From the NCBI RefSeq assembly GCF_022387135.1, contig NZ_CP092462.1, positions 5,098,501 to 5,162,500 of the forward strand: DNA of 64,000 bases, read 5' to 3'. Positions 43,281-51,612 of this stretch are shown one piece after another. The notes below the pieces were generated by a model. The model did not search any database. It was not told the origin of the DNA and was given only the letters and a program-made list of their open reading frames with translations. The number at the start of each line of letters is the position of its first letter. Positions within the stretch are counted from its first letter, which is position 1. This DNA comes from Comamonas sp. B21-038 (GTDB taxonomy: Bacteria; Pseudomonadota; Gammaproteobacteria; Burkholderiales; Burkholderiaceae_C). The position numbers and the translations under genes were made by a program.

Positions 43281-43796
43281 ATGAGCACCGTCACATTGCC
43301 TACGCCGCACCTCGAAGCATCCGCCTATGTCTCTATGCAAGGTCTGGATAACGCCTATATCGAAGGCCTGCGCGACATTTTTGAAGAGCGCATCGTTTTC
43401 AACAAGCTGCTGGGCCTCAAGCTGCAGGCAGTGCAGGGCGATGCGGTCTGGGCCAGCCTGGAGATGCGCAACGACCTGGTCGGCCATTTTGGCCTGCAAC
43501 GCGTGCATGGCGGCGTCATCAGCGCCAGTCTGGATGCGCTGGGCGGCATCGCAGTGATGGCGGCTTCAGGGGCCAAACATGCCGGTGAGCCCGTGATGCA
43601 GCGCCTGATGCGTTTTGCCAAGCTGGGCACCATTGATTTGCGGGTCGACTACCTGCGCCCAGGCACCCATGGCCCCTTTGCGCTGCAGGCCCGGGTGCTG
43701 CGGCTGGGCTCGCGGGTGGCGACCACGCGCTCGGATTTTTGCGACAGCAGCGGCCAGGTACTGGCCACCGCCACGGCAGCCTATATCGTGTCCTGA
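43281..43796 (+). CDS. PaaI-like hotdog thioesterase
   Basis: The 171-residue product has a hotdog domain: FEERIVFNKLLGLKLQAVQGD, the core helix RVHGGVISASLDALGG (about 73-88) and LRVDYLRPGTHGPFALQARVLRLGSRVATTRSDFCDSSG. Such enzymes hydrolyse acyl-CoA or aryl-CoA thioesters. ATG at 43281 fits the family; upstream in-frame sequence overlaps the divergent GtrB gene. Its substrate is unknown; ribosome site is weak. Confidence 0.87.
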   Translation: MSTVTLPTPHLEASAYVSMQGLDNAYIEGLRDIFEERIVFNKLLGLKLQAVQGDAVWASLEMRNDLVGHFGLQRVHGGVISASLDALGGIAVMAASGAKHAGEPVMQRLMRFAKLGTIDLRVDYLRPGTHGPFALQARVLRLGSRVATTRSDFCDSSGQVLATATAAYIVS

Positions 43797-43967
43797 TGCG
43801 GGCCAGCGGCGCGCAGGGATGTTGGGAAATGTGAGATTTGTCCGACGTATGAAAGTATTGATAGGAAAGGCCGCCATAGTTGCCTGCTGTTACGACTAGT
43901 GTCAAATTTTGTGAACACCCTAGCTATAAATTGAATAGCATGTAGAAGCTTTTCACAAGGAGAACCG

Positions 43968-44588
43968 ATGGCTGTACAAAACCCTTTTTTCGGCGGGCGC
44001 CGTGACAACGACTCTTCCGCCTCCAAGTTCATGGGAGGCAATGCCTCCAGTTCATCGGGCAGCACCTTGCCCAGCACCGCTGCCGGCTCTGCCAGTTCCG
44101 TGCTCGGCGGCAACCTGAGCGGCCACAAGGCCGATGAGCCCAGCAACCCTTCTCCTACCTCTTCCTATACCAGCACCGTGACCTCTGACACCACTTCCGG
44201 CACCGGCAGCAAACTGACTGTTGGCCCCAATATCAAACTCAAGGGCGTCGAGATCACCGATTGTGACACCTTGGTGGTGGAAGGCACGGTCGAGGCCACG
44301 ATGGATTCGCGCGTGATCCAGATCGCTGCCGAAGGCGCGTTCCGTGGCTCGGCCGAGATCGACATCGCCGAGATCCATGGCGAGTTCGAAGGCAATCTGA
44401 CCGTGCGCGACAAGCTGGTGATTTTTGGCAGCGGCCGGGTGCACGGCAAGATCCGCTACGGCAAGGTCATCATCGAAGAAGGTGGCCAGCTGACCGGCGA
44501 GATCGAGTGCTCCAACAGCACGCGCAAGCCCGTGGCCGCCAGCACCACGGCCACCAAGACGGAAAAGCCGGCCGAAAGCCTGGCCTGA
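43968..44588 (+). CDS. bactofilin
   Basis: The 206-residue protein contains a DUF583/bactofilin beta-helix (about 80-180): LTVGPNIKLKGVEITDCDTLVVEGTVEA, IAEIHGEFEGNLTVRDKLVIFGSGRVHGKIRYGKVIIEEGGQL. Bactofilins polymerise into cytoskeletal scaffolds tied to the inner membrane, used in stalk, pole or cell-wall placement. Its N-terminal 80 residues are Ser/Thr/Gly-rich and disordered, longer than many, and its tail is Lys/Thr/Ala-rich. AAGGAGA at 43956-43962 is a strong ribosome site. The gene stands alone. Confidence 0.93.
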   Translation: MAVQNPFFGGRRDNDSSASKFMGGNASSSSGSTLPSTAAGSASSVLGGNLSGHKADEPSNPSPTSSYTSTVTSDTTSGTGSKLTVGPNIKLKGVEITDCDTLVVEGTVEATMDSRVIQIAAEGAFRGSAEIDIAEIHGEFEGNLTVRDKLVIFGSGRVHGKIRYGKVIIEEGGQLTGEIECSNSTRKPVAASTTATKTEKPAESLA

Positions 44589-44618
44589 TCGCTGAGGCCC
44601 CGGCCTCCCGCTTGTGAA

Positions 44619-44656
44619 AAAGCCGCTGCAGCGCAGGATTGCGTTGCAGCGGCTTT
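44619..44656. terminator. bidirectional terminator between bactofilin and thioesterase genes
   Basis: AAAGCCGCTGCA at 44619-44630 pairs perfectly with TGCAGCGGCTTT at 44645-44656 (12 bp) over a 14-base loop. Read from the minus strand it ends in five T; on the plus strand the T-run is shorter. It serves the convergent pair of genes. Confidence 0.8.
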
Positions 44657-44689
44657 GGTGTTTCTGGGCCATTAGCCGCTCGTGGCCAA

Positions 44690-45103
44690 TCAGACCGGCA
44701 GCGGCGGCACGGTGCGGGGATGGCCTTCGTCATCGATGGCGACATAGGTCAAGGTCGCCTCGGTCACCTTGAAGAACTGGCCCTGCTTGGACAGGCGCTC
44801 GGCAAATACCTCGACCTGGACCGTCATCGACGTGGTGCCCACGCGTACCAGCTTGGCGTAGAACGACAGGATGTCGCCGACACGCACCGGCTGCTTGAAG
44901 ATGAACTCATTGACCGCCACGGTGACGGTGCGGCCGCGCGAATGGCGCAGCGGCAGCACCGAGCCGCCCAGATCCACCTGCGACATGACCCAGCCGCCAA
45001 AGATATCGCCGTTGGCATTGCAGTCGGCAGGCATGGGAACAACGCGCAAAACCAGCTCTTTGTCCTGGGGAAGCTCGTTGGATGCGGTGCGTGGGGTATT
45101 CAT
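44690..45103 (-). CDS. YciA-like acyl-CoA thioesterase
   Basis: At 137 residues this is a single-hotdog thioesterase. LRVVPMPADCNANGDIFGGWVMSQVDLGG carries the active-site Asn/Asp and helix, and TVAVNEFIFKQPVRVGD and VTEATLTYVAIDDEG complete the pattern of YciA, which hydrolyses a broad range of acyl-CoA. ATG at 45103 is preferred; GTG at 45109 is also in frame. It is divergent from the Atm1-like transporter gene. Confidence 0.92.
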   Translation of the reverse strand: MNTPRTASNELPQDKELVLRVVPMPADCNANGDIFGGWVMSQVDLGGSVLPLRHSRGRTVTVAVNEFIFKQPVRVGDILSFYAKLVRVGTTSMTVQVEVFAERLSKQGQFFKVTEATLTYVAIDDEGHPRTVPPLPV

Positions 45104-45144
45104 GGTCACAATGGAGGTCTATAACAAACCCACCATTGTCTCCG

Positions 45145-46974
45145 ATGCGACGTTATGCCGAGGCGCCCGCCGCCACAAGCCCTACCCCCCATGATGGGAA
45201 AACTCTGACTGCTGGCGACGGCCGCACCTTGAAGCGCCTGCTGCCGTATCTGTGGACCTACAAGTGGCGCGTGCTGGCCGCCCTGGTGCTGATGGTGGGG
45301 GCCAAGGTCGCCAATGTCGGGGTGCCGGTGCTGCTCAAGCATGTGGTGGATGCGCTCGACATCCGCCCTGGCAACCCGCAGGCCTTGCTGGTGGTGCCGG
45401 TGAGCTTGCTGCTGGCCTATGGGGGGCTGCGGCTGCTGACCTCGGTGTTTGGCGAGCTGCGCGAGCTGGTGTTCTCCAAGGCCACGCAGGGCGCCGCACG
45501 GGCGATTGCGCTGCAGACCTTCGAGCATCTGCATGCGATGAGCCTGCGCTTTCACCTGGAGCGCCAGACCGGCGGCATGACCCGTGACATCGAGCGCGGC
45601 GTCAAAGGCGTCGAATCGCTCATCTCGTACTCGCTCTACAGCATCGTGCCCACGTTGATCGAGCTGGCGCTGGTGCTGGGCATCCTGGCCGTGCAGTTCG
45701 ACATCTGGTTTGCGATCATCACCATCGTGGCGCTCACGGTCTACATCACGTTCACCGTCGTGGTCACCCAGTGGCGCACGCATTTTCGGCGCGAGGCCAA
45801 CCTGATCGATTCCGCGGCGCACAGCAAGGCCATCGACTCGCTGCTGAACTACGAGACGGTGAAGTACTTCAACAACGAGGGCTTCGAAGCCCAGCGCTAC
45901 GACGGGGATCTGGAGAAGCTGCGCCGCTCGCGCCTCAAAAGCCAAAGCAGCCTGAGCCTGCTCAACAGCGGCCAGCAGCTGATCATTGCGGTGGCCTTGG
46001 TGGCCATGCTCTGGCGCGCCACCCAGGGCGTTGTCGATGGCCGGTTGAGCCTGGGCGATCTGGTGATGATCAATGCCTTCATGATCCAGCTCTACATTCC
46101 GCTCAATTTTCTGGGCACCCTGTACCGCGAGATCAAGCAAAGCCTGACAGACCTGGACCGCATGTTTGTGCTGATGGACCAGCAGCGCGAAGTGGCCGAT
46201 GCCCCGGCCGCCCAACCACTGGCGCTGCAGGCCGAGCCCGAGCTGCGCTTTGACGATGTGCATTTTGCCTACCACCCGGACCGACCCATTCTGCAGGGCC
46301 TGAGCTTTGTCGTGCCTGCGGGCAAGACCGTTGCCGTGGTGGGCCCCTCGGGCGCCGGCAAATCCACGTTGGCGCGGCTGATCTTCCGCTTCTACGATGT
46401 GCAGTCGGGTGCCATCCGCATTGCCGGCCAGGACATCCGCGATCTGACCCAGGACAGCCTGCGCCGCGCCATCGGCATCGTGCCGCAGGACACCGTGCTG
46501 TTCAACGACACGGTCGCCTACAACATCGCCTATGGCCGCCCGGGTGCCTCACAAGAGGAGATCGTGCAGGCCGCGCAGGCGGCGCGCATCCACGCGATGA
46601 TTGCCGCCTCGCCCGAAGGCTATGCCACCCGTGTGGGCGAGCGGGGGCTCAAACTGTCGGGCGGCGAAAAGCAGCGCGTGGCCATTGCCCGCACCCTGCT
46701 GAAAAACCCGCCCATCCTCATCTTTGACGAGGCGACCTCGGCGCTGGACTCGGCCAACGAGCGCGCCATTCAGCAGGAACTGCAAAAGGCCGCGCAGGGC
46801 AAGACCACCTTGGTGATCGCCCACCGCCTGTCCACCGTGGTGGACGCGCATGAAATCCTGGTGATGGATGCGGGCCGCATTGTGGAGCGCGGCACCCATG
46901 CGCAGCTGCTGGCGCTGGGCGCGCGCTATGCAAGCATGTGGGCCCTGCAGCGCACGGATAAGCAAACACCATAA
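45145..46974 (+). CDS. Atm1/ABCB7-type ABC exporter (membrane + ATPase)
   Basis: The 609-residue half-transporter has a six-helix membrane domain (about 30-330) and an ATPase (about 360-600): Walker A GPSGAGKST, Q-loop IVPQDTVLFNDTV, signature LSGGEKQRVAIART, Walker B ILIFDEATSALD and H-loop AHRLSTV. The membrane part has LKSQSSLSLLNSGQQ and YETVKYFNNEGFE, hallmarks of the Atm1 group exporting glutathione-linked sulfur or metals. Start choice is uncertain: ATG 45145 precedes the domain; upstream Mets lie in the divergent gene's leader. Confidence 0.92.
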   Translation: MRRYAEAPAATSPTPHDGKTLTAGDGRTLKRLLPYLWTYKWRVLAALVLMVGAKVANVGVPVLLKHVVDALDIRPGNPQALLVVPVSLLLAYGGLRLLTSVFGELRELVFSKATQGAARAIALQTFEHLHAMSLRFHLERQTGGMTRDIERGVKGVESLISYSLYSIVPTLIELALVLGILAVQFDIWFAIITIVALTVYITFTVVVTQWRTHFRREANLIDSAAHSKAIDSLLNYETVKYFNNEGFEAQRYDGDLEKLRRSRLKSQSSLSLLNSGQQLIIAVALVAMLWRATQGVVDGRLSLGDLVMINAFMIQLYIPLNFLGTLYREIKQSLTDLDRMFVLMDQQREVADAPAAQPLALQAEPELRFDDVHFAYHPDRPILQGLSFVVPAGKTVAVVGPSGAGKSTLARLIFRFYDVQSGAIRIAGQDIRDLTQDSLRRAIGIVPQDTVLFNDTVAYNIAYGRPGASQEEIVQAAQAARIHAMIAASPEGYATRVGERGLKLSGGEKQRVAIARTLLKNPPILIFDEATSALDSANERAIQQELQKAAQGKTTLVIAHRLSTVVDAHEILVMDAGRIVERGTHAQLLALGARYASMWALQRTDKQTP

Positions 46975-47068
46975 TTGGTAGCTGCCTGCGGTAGTTGAAT
47001 GCCACGGTTTTCGTACCTGGATTGGAGTCGATTCAAGCGTAGACAGCTATCAGGACAAAGGAGTCTCC

Positions 47069-48640
47069 ATGGACATATCCGCCTTGCAAGAACGTTTGCG
47101 CTGCTTTGCTGCCGCCCGTGACTGGCAGCCCTACCATGCGCCCAAGAACCTAGCGATGGCGCTGATGGTGGAGACGGCGGAGTTGATGGAACTGTTCCAG
47201 TGGAGCACTTTGACCGAGTCCCGTGGCCTCACACGCGACCCTGTTCAGAAAGAACGGGTGGCCGATGAGATCGCCGACGTGCTGCTGTACTTGCTGCAGT
47301 TGGCAGACCACACACAGGTGAATATTGAGGAGGCGGTGGAAGCCAAGCTGCAAAAAAATGCCGAAAAACATCCAGCCAAGCACCCGGATAAGGAGAAGCA
47401 ACCAGTGGGCAAGCGCGTGCATTTGCTGGTTGACTGGGAGAACGTGCAGCCCGAAGGCCAAGCACTGAAAGCCTTGGTGCCTGAGGCCCGCCATGTCTGG
47501 TTGCTGCACGGCCCTTCGCAGAAGGTCGATACCAGCAGTCATATTGAGTGCTTTGATGAGGCGCGGGTCGTGACGGTTCCGCGCTCCGGATCCGGCAAGA
47601 ATGCGCTGGATTTTCAGCTTTGTTTCTATGCCGGATATCTCTCGTCGAGCCGAAAGGGCGATGAGTTCGTGATCGTCTCCAATGACAAGGGCTATGACGC
47701 GATGGTGGAGCATGCGAGGCTGCTGAAGTTCGCAGTGCGGCGCATTGAGTACCGCAAGGCGGCAGTTGTGGCGCCGATGAAAACGGGGCCGGTAAAAAAG
47801 TTGCCAGCAGCCCTCAACCCTTTGCCTCCTAGCGCTGCGCAGATAGCTTGGCGTCTTATCACGCACCGCAGAATTAGTGGAGCATGGGGCCAGCCGTGGT
47901 CCGCTGAAGACATGTATGCCACCGCTGTCAGCTTAATCAGAGAGCCTATTCCCGCGAAAGCCCAGCTCGCCCAACGCGCGTGCGCTTTGGCGCATCTGCG
48001 AATCAAATTACAGGGTTCAGAGCGTATGGCGAGCCCAGGGTTGGGGCGTACAGCCGTTGTCGCGCCCTGCAGTGATGGCAGTGAACGGGTTGCCAGTGCA
48101 GTTGGTAAAGGAATGGCTCAAGGGTATGCCCCGCCACTAGCACCCGCTCCCGTCAAGGCTGCTTCACTCTCACAGAAATCGGTGCCAGCGCTGGTTACAG
48201 CTGGCGCCAAACGGGTCGCCAGCTCCTTGCAAAAGATGCATGCAAACCTGCCAAGTACACAAGCCGCCTTGCTACAGACGATTCGGACGGTCACTGCACA
48301 GCTTGAACATGTGCCTGACCTGACAGAGCAGGTCTTAGCAGCGCTAGTTCGGCGTCAGGATGTGCAATGTCTGCCCGACGGCAAGCGAGTGCGATTTCCC
48401 CGGCTGGAAGCGGCTAGAAAGAAAGCACTCCCGACGCAGGCAACAGGCCAGCCAAAGCAGGTGCCACGAAAGCCGGCGCTGAAGAAGGTGGCGGCTAAAA
48501 AGGCGGTTGCTAAACCAGTCGTTAAAAAGGCGCCCGCAAAATCTGCTACCAAAAAAGTGACGCAAAAAAGCAGCGCTAAAAAATCACCGGTTTCAGCATT
48601 AACGCCGCCAGCGAAGCAGGGCAACCAGGCGCAGCAGTAA
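47069..48640 (+). CDS. fusion: MazG-like pyrophosphohydrolase - NYN nuclease - wHTH-like - Lys/Ala-rich tail
   Basis: The 523-residue protein joins parts usually encoded apart. Residues 1-100 are a dCTPase/RS21-C6-type MazG domain (HAPKNLAMALMVETAELMELFQW) with the metal residues E35, E38, E67 and D70. Residues 114-227 are a NYN/PIN-like nuclease: VDWEN (D122, N125), D181, and SNDKGYD (D206, D210), an intact acidic set. Residues about 379-450 resemble the winged-helix found after NYN domains, and 455-510 form a histone-H1-like Lys/Ala tail. A strong AAAGGAG is at 47057. A second AAGGAG at 47390-47395 sits 9 bases before an in-frame GTG (residue 113), which could produce the nuclease half alone. 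GC content falls in the second half. Role unknown; nucleotide-pool plus RNA cleavage suggests stress or defence. Confidence 0.93.
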   Translation: MDISALQERLRCFAAARDWQPYHAPKNLAMALMVETAELMELFQWSTLTESRGLTRDPVQKERVADEIADVLLYLLQLADHTQVNIEEAVEAKLQKNAEKHPAKHPDKEKQPVGKRVHLLVDWENVQPEGQALKALVPEARHVWLLHGPSQKVDTSSHIECFDEARVVTVPRSGSGKNALDFQLCFYAGYLSSSRKGDEFVIVSNDKGYDAMVEHARLLKFAVRRIEYRKAAVVAPMKTGPVKKLPAALNPLPPSAAQIAWRLITHRRISGAWGQPWSAEDMYATAVSLIREPIPAKAQLAQRACALAHLRIKLQGSERMASPGLGRTAVVAPCSDGSERVASAVGKGMAQGYAPPLAPAPVKAASLSQKSVPALVTAGAKRVASSLQKMHANLPSTQAALLQTIRTVTAQLEHVPDLTEQVLAALVRRQDVQCLPDGKRVRFPRLEAARKKALPTQATGQPKQVPRKPALKKVAAKKAVAKPVVKKAPAKSATKKVTQKSSAKKSPVSALTPPAKQGNQAQQ

Positions 48641-48652
48641 TGGGCAGAGGGA

Positions 48653-49090
48653 TTAACGCTTGCTGCGCGACAGCCGCTTGGCATTGCGCACGGCCTTGGC
48701 ATGCACTGGCGTCAGGCCGGCGTCGAGCACATCGGTGACCGCCTGCACCTGCTGCGTCACCATGCGCGAGGTGGCCTTGCCCACGCCAAAGGCGGCGAGC
48801 GGGTTGCTGCTGCTGGGTGCCAGCATCGGTGTGGTGCACAGGCTGGCGGCGGTCTGCCAGTAGGAGGTACAGGCCTGGGTCCACATGCCCATCCAGGACT
48901 CGTAGAAGGCCACCACTTTTTCGCTGCCCATACGGTAGAACTCCTGCTGGTCGCGGGCAGATGGATGGGTGCCGGCGAGCATCATCCGGCCCACGCGCTG
49001 TGCGACCACCTGCGGCGCAGCCAGACTGAGCTCCAGGCTTTTGTGGGCCAGATTCTGGACCTTGGCTTGGGTTTTGTATTGGGCGTTCAT
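48653..49090 (-). CDS. phasin-like granule-associated protein
   Basis: The 145-residue helical protein has a phasin-like pattern: ELSLAAPQVVAQRVGRMMLAG, EKVVAFYESWMGMWTQA and a basic C-terminus (KAVRNAKRLSRSKR). I read it as the PHA-granule-associated group common in Comamonadaceae, which coat storage granules, though the motif is not highly specific. ATG at 49090 is preferred over GTG at 49099. It is 12 bp from the convergent fusion gene. Confidence 0.75.
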   Translation of the reverse strand: MNAQYKTQAKVQNLAHKSLELSLAAPQVVAQRVGRMMLAGTHPSARDQQEFYRMGSEKVVAFYESWMGMWTQACTSYWQTAASLCTTPMLAPSSSNPLAAFGVGKATSRMVTQQVQAVTDVLDAGLTPVHAKAVRNAKRLSRSKR

Positions 49091-49141
49091 GGTATCCACA
49101 GCGGAGTTGGTACTGGGGAAATTGTAGAAAGTAATAAAGAA

Positions 49142-49156
49142 TGCTGCATTGCAACA
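49142..49156. promoter_or_regulatory. possible PhaR-type site upstream of the phasin gene
   Basis: TGCTGCA, T, TGCAACA is an imperfect 7-1-7 inverted repeat (6 of 7), about 52 bp upstream of the phasin start. TGCA-rich repeats of this kind are described for the PHA regulator PhaR. Supports the phasin reading but is weak alone. Confidence 0.3.
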
Positions 49157-49261
49157 ATTTCACCCGCCTGCGCCCATGGTTTTTATGCAAGTCTTTGAAT
49201 TACTGCATTTATCTCTTGTTTTGCACCACAGTTGTGCGGTAGGTCTGCGGCTTGCCAAGGC

Positions 49262-49666
49262 CTAGGACGGCGCATTGTTTGCAATGCGCTGCCCATCCTG
49301 TTGCGCCAGCGCTGCCAACTCGGCCTCGCTGAACACCCGCGAGCGGGTATGGAAGGCCTTGCCCTCGGGTCCTTCGAGCGAGAAGGTGCCGCCGCCGTGG
49401 GTGTCGATCACATCGATGATGAGCTGGGTGTGCTTCCAGTACGCGTACTGGGAGGTGCTCATGTAAAACGGGCAGCCACCAATATCGCCCAGGTAGACAT
49501 CGCCCTGGCCGATGGTCAGCTCGCCCAGCAGGTAGCAGTTGGCTGCGCTGTTGTCGCAGCAGCCGCCCGATTGGTGAAACATCAGGCCAGGGCCATGCTT
49601 GTCTTTGAGCAGGGCAATCAGTGCTTGCGCGGCCGGGGTGGCCACCACTTTCTCCACAACCATCAT
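49262..49666 (-). CDS. DUF779 protein, partner of aldehyde dehydrogenase
   Basis: The 134-residue protein belongs to DUF779: HGPGLMFHQSGGCCDNSAANCYL, IGGCPFYMSTSQYAYWKHTQLIIDV, and SLEGPEGKAFHTRSRVF. Five conserved cysteines suggest metal or redox chemistry. GGAG 6 bases before ATG 49666 fits. Genes of this family are commonly next to acetaldehyde-type dehydrogenases, and here it lies 128 bp downstream of one; its biochemical role is not known to me. Confidence 0.9.
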   Translation of the reverse strand: MMVVEKVVATPAAQALIALLKDKHGPGLMFHQSGGCCDNSAANCYLLGELTIGQGDVYLGDIGGCPFYMSTSQYAYWKHTQLIIDVIDTHGGGTFSLEGPEGKAFHTRSRVFSEAELAALAQQDGQRIANNAPS

Positions 49667-49794
49667 GCTGTCTCCGGTGATGGCAGGCGAGGCTGGGCCG
49701 GGCCTGCCGTGAAGGGGTTGCCCAGGCGGCGTGCGTGGCCCCGGCCCCTGCTGCGTATGCAGTGGAGGCCGGGCACACCGCCCAGCACCGTTTA

Positions 49795-51315
49795 TTAGAA
49801 GAAGCCCAGCTTGTTTTCAGAGTAGGACACCAACAGATTCTTGGTCTGCTGGTAGTGGTCCAGCATCATCTTGTGGTTCTCACGGCCAATGCCCGATTCC
49901 TTGTAACCGCCAAAGGCGGCGTGGGCGGGGTAGTGGTGGTAGCAGTTGGTCCACACGCGGCCCGCCTTGATCGCGCGGCCCATGCGGTAGGCTAGATTGC
50001 CATTGCGCGTCCAGACGCCAGCGCCCAGACCGTACAAGGTGTCGTTGGCCAGCTCCAGCGCTTCTTCTTCGGTCTTGAAGGTGGTGACGGCCAGCACCGG
50101 GCCAAAGATCTCTTCCTGGAAGATGCGCATCTTGTTGTGGCCCTTGAACACGGTGGGCTGCACGTAGTAGCCGCCTTCCAGATCGCCGCCCAGCTTGGCT
50201 TCGGCGCCGCCGATCAGCACCTCGGCGCCTTCCTGGCGGCCCAGGTCCAGGTAGCTGCTGATCTTGATCAGCTGCTCCTTGCTGGCCTGCGCACCCATCA
50301 TGCTGTCGGTGTCCAGTGGGTTGCCGTGTTTGATGGCGGCAATGCGCTTGAGCACCTTTTCCATGAAGCGGTCATAGATGGATTCATGGATCAGTGCGCG
50401 GCTGGGGCAGGTGCAGACCTCGCCCTGGTTGAAGGCAAACAGCACCAGCCCTTCGATCGCCTTGTCCAGGAAGGCGTCGTCATGGTCCATCACATCGGCG
50501 AAGAACACATTGGGCGACTTGCCGCCCAGCTCCAGGGTAGCGGGGATCAGGTTGTTGGCGGCGGCCTGGGCGATGACGCGGCCCGTGCTGGTCGAGCCGG
50601 TAAAGGCGATCTTGGCGATGCGCTTGCTGTTGGCCAGCGGCATGCCCGCCTCCCGGCCGTAGCCGTTGACCACATTGAGCACGCCGGCAGGCAGCAGGTC
50701 CTCGATGAGCTCGATGAGAATCAGCAAGCCGATGGGCGTGGATTCGGCGGGCTTGAGCACCACGCAGTTGCCTGCGGCAAGGGCGGGGGCCAGCTTCCAG
50801 GCGGCCATCAGGATGGGGAAGTTCCAGGGAATGATCTGGCCGACGACGCCCAGTGGCTCATGGTAGTGGTAGGCCACGGTGGTGTTGTCGATCTCGCTGA
50901 TGCCGCCTTCCTGCGCCCGCAGCGCGCCGGCAAAGTAGCGGAAGTGGTCGGCCGCCAGCGGAATATCGGCATTGAGCGTCTCGCGGATCGCCTTGCCGTT
51001 GTCCACGGTTTCGGCATAGGCCAGCAGTTCGGTGTTGGCGTCGATGCGGTCGGCAATCTGCAGCAGCACATTGGAGCGCTCGGCGGCCGATTTCTTGCCC
51101 CAGGCGTCTGCCGCTGCATGCGCGGCATCCAGTGCCAGCTCCACGTCTTCAGCCGTCGAGCGTGCGGCCTGCGTGTAGACCTGGCCATTGATCGGCGAGA
51201 CCACATCAAAGTACTGGCCCTTGACGGGCGCCTTCCACTGGCCGCCGATGAAGTTGTTGTACTGCTTCTTGTAGCTGATCTTGGCGCCCGATTGGCCGGG
51301 AAATACGTATTGCAT
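49795..51315 (-). CDS. NAD-dependent aldehyde dehydrogenase (acetaldehyde type, AldB/ExaC/AcoD-like)
   Basis: The 506-residue enzyme has the catalytic cysteine in [14 protein letters not shown] (about 303), the general-base Glu in ELGGKSPN (about 267), and NAD loop FTGSTSTGR. The CTCPSRAL variant and the GEV cysteine context mark the AcoD/ExaC group that oxidises acetaldehyde from ethanol or acetoin. AAGGAG lies before the ATG. A divergent AcoR-type activator, a candidate sigma-54 promoter and a DUF779 gene give a coherent regulated unit. Confidence 0.95.
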   Translation of the reverse strand: MQYVFPGQSGAKISYKKQYNNFIGGQWKAPVKGQYFDVVSPINGQVYTQAARSTAEDVELALDAAHAAADAWGKKSAAERSNVLLQIADRIDANTELLAYAETVDNGKAIRETLNADIPLAADHFRYFAGALRAQEGGISEIDNTTVAYHYHEPLGVVGQIIPWNFPILMAAWKLAPALAAGNCVVLKPAESTPIGLLILIELIEDLLPAGVLNVVNGYGREAGMPLANSKRIAKIAFTGSTSTGRVIAQAAANNLIPATLELGGKSPNVFFADVMDHDDAFLDKAIEGLVLFAFNQGEVCTCPSRALIHESIYDRFMEKVLKRIAAIKHGNPLDTDSMMGAQASKEQLIKISSYLDLGRQEGAEVLIGGAEAKLGGDLEGGYYVQPTVFKGHNKMRIFQEEIFGPVLAVTTFKTEEEALELANDTLYGLGAGVWTRNGNLAYRMGRAIKAGRVWTNCYHHYPAHAAFGGYKESGIGRENHKMMLDHYQQTKNLLVSYSENKLGFF

Positions 51316-51398
51316 GGTTTGTCTCCTTGGAAATTGGATGTCTCAAGCTGATTCGCGCCGCTGGCAAAGCCGCTGAAGGCACGAGTCACCAGGGACAT

Positions 51399-51414
51399 AT
51401 CAAGATGCATGCCA
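51399..51414 (-). promoter_or_regulatory. candidate sigma-54 promoter of the aldehyde dehydrogenase gene
   Basis: On the minus strand TGGCA, TGCATC, TTGAT matches the -24/-12 pattern (GG and G at the correct 10-base distance; one departure, A for C in the -12 GC). It is about 85 bases before the ATG. The divergent gene is a sigma-54 activator, which makes the match credible. Confidence 0.55.
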
Positions 51415-51499
51415 GCGTGAAAAGCGCGGCAAGTGCTTGATTTGTCTCAGTCTGATGGCGGGCGATGACTGGGGCTGGAACAGCGCTGGACAGTGCAGG

Positions 51500-51516
51500 T
51501 GTTCCAATCTGGAACA
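51500..51516. promoter_or_regulatory. palindromic upstream activator site
   Basis: TGTTCCA, ATC, TGGAACA is a perfect 7-3-7 inverted repeat in the 297-bp divergent gap, with a further half-site TGGAACA at 51476-51482. It lies about 90 bases upstream of the -24/-12 element, the usual distance for binding sites of sigma-54 activators, so it is the likely site for the regulator at 51613. Confidence 0.55.
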
Positions 51517-51612
51517 GTCGGACAGCGTCATGGCTATTCGCGGCTTCCCCGAGCGGCTGCTTTCCTATACTGTCCCCATGGGCCTGCGCAGACAGGCTTG
51601 CAAGGAGACGAC

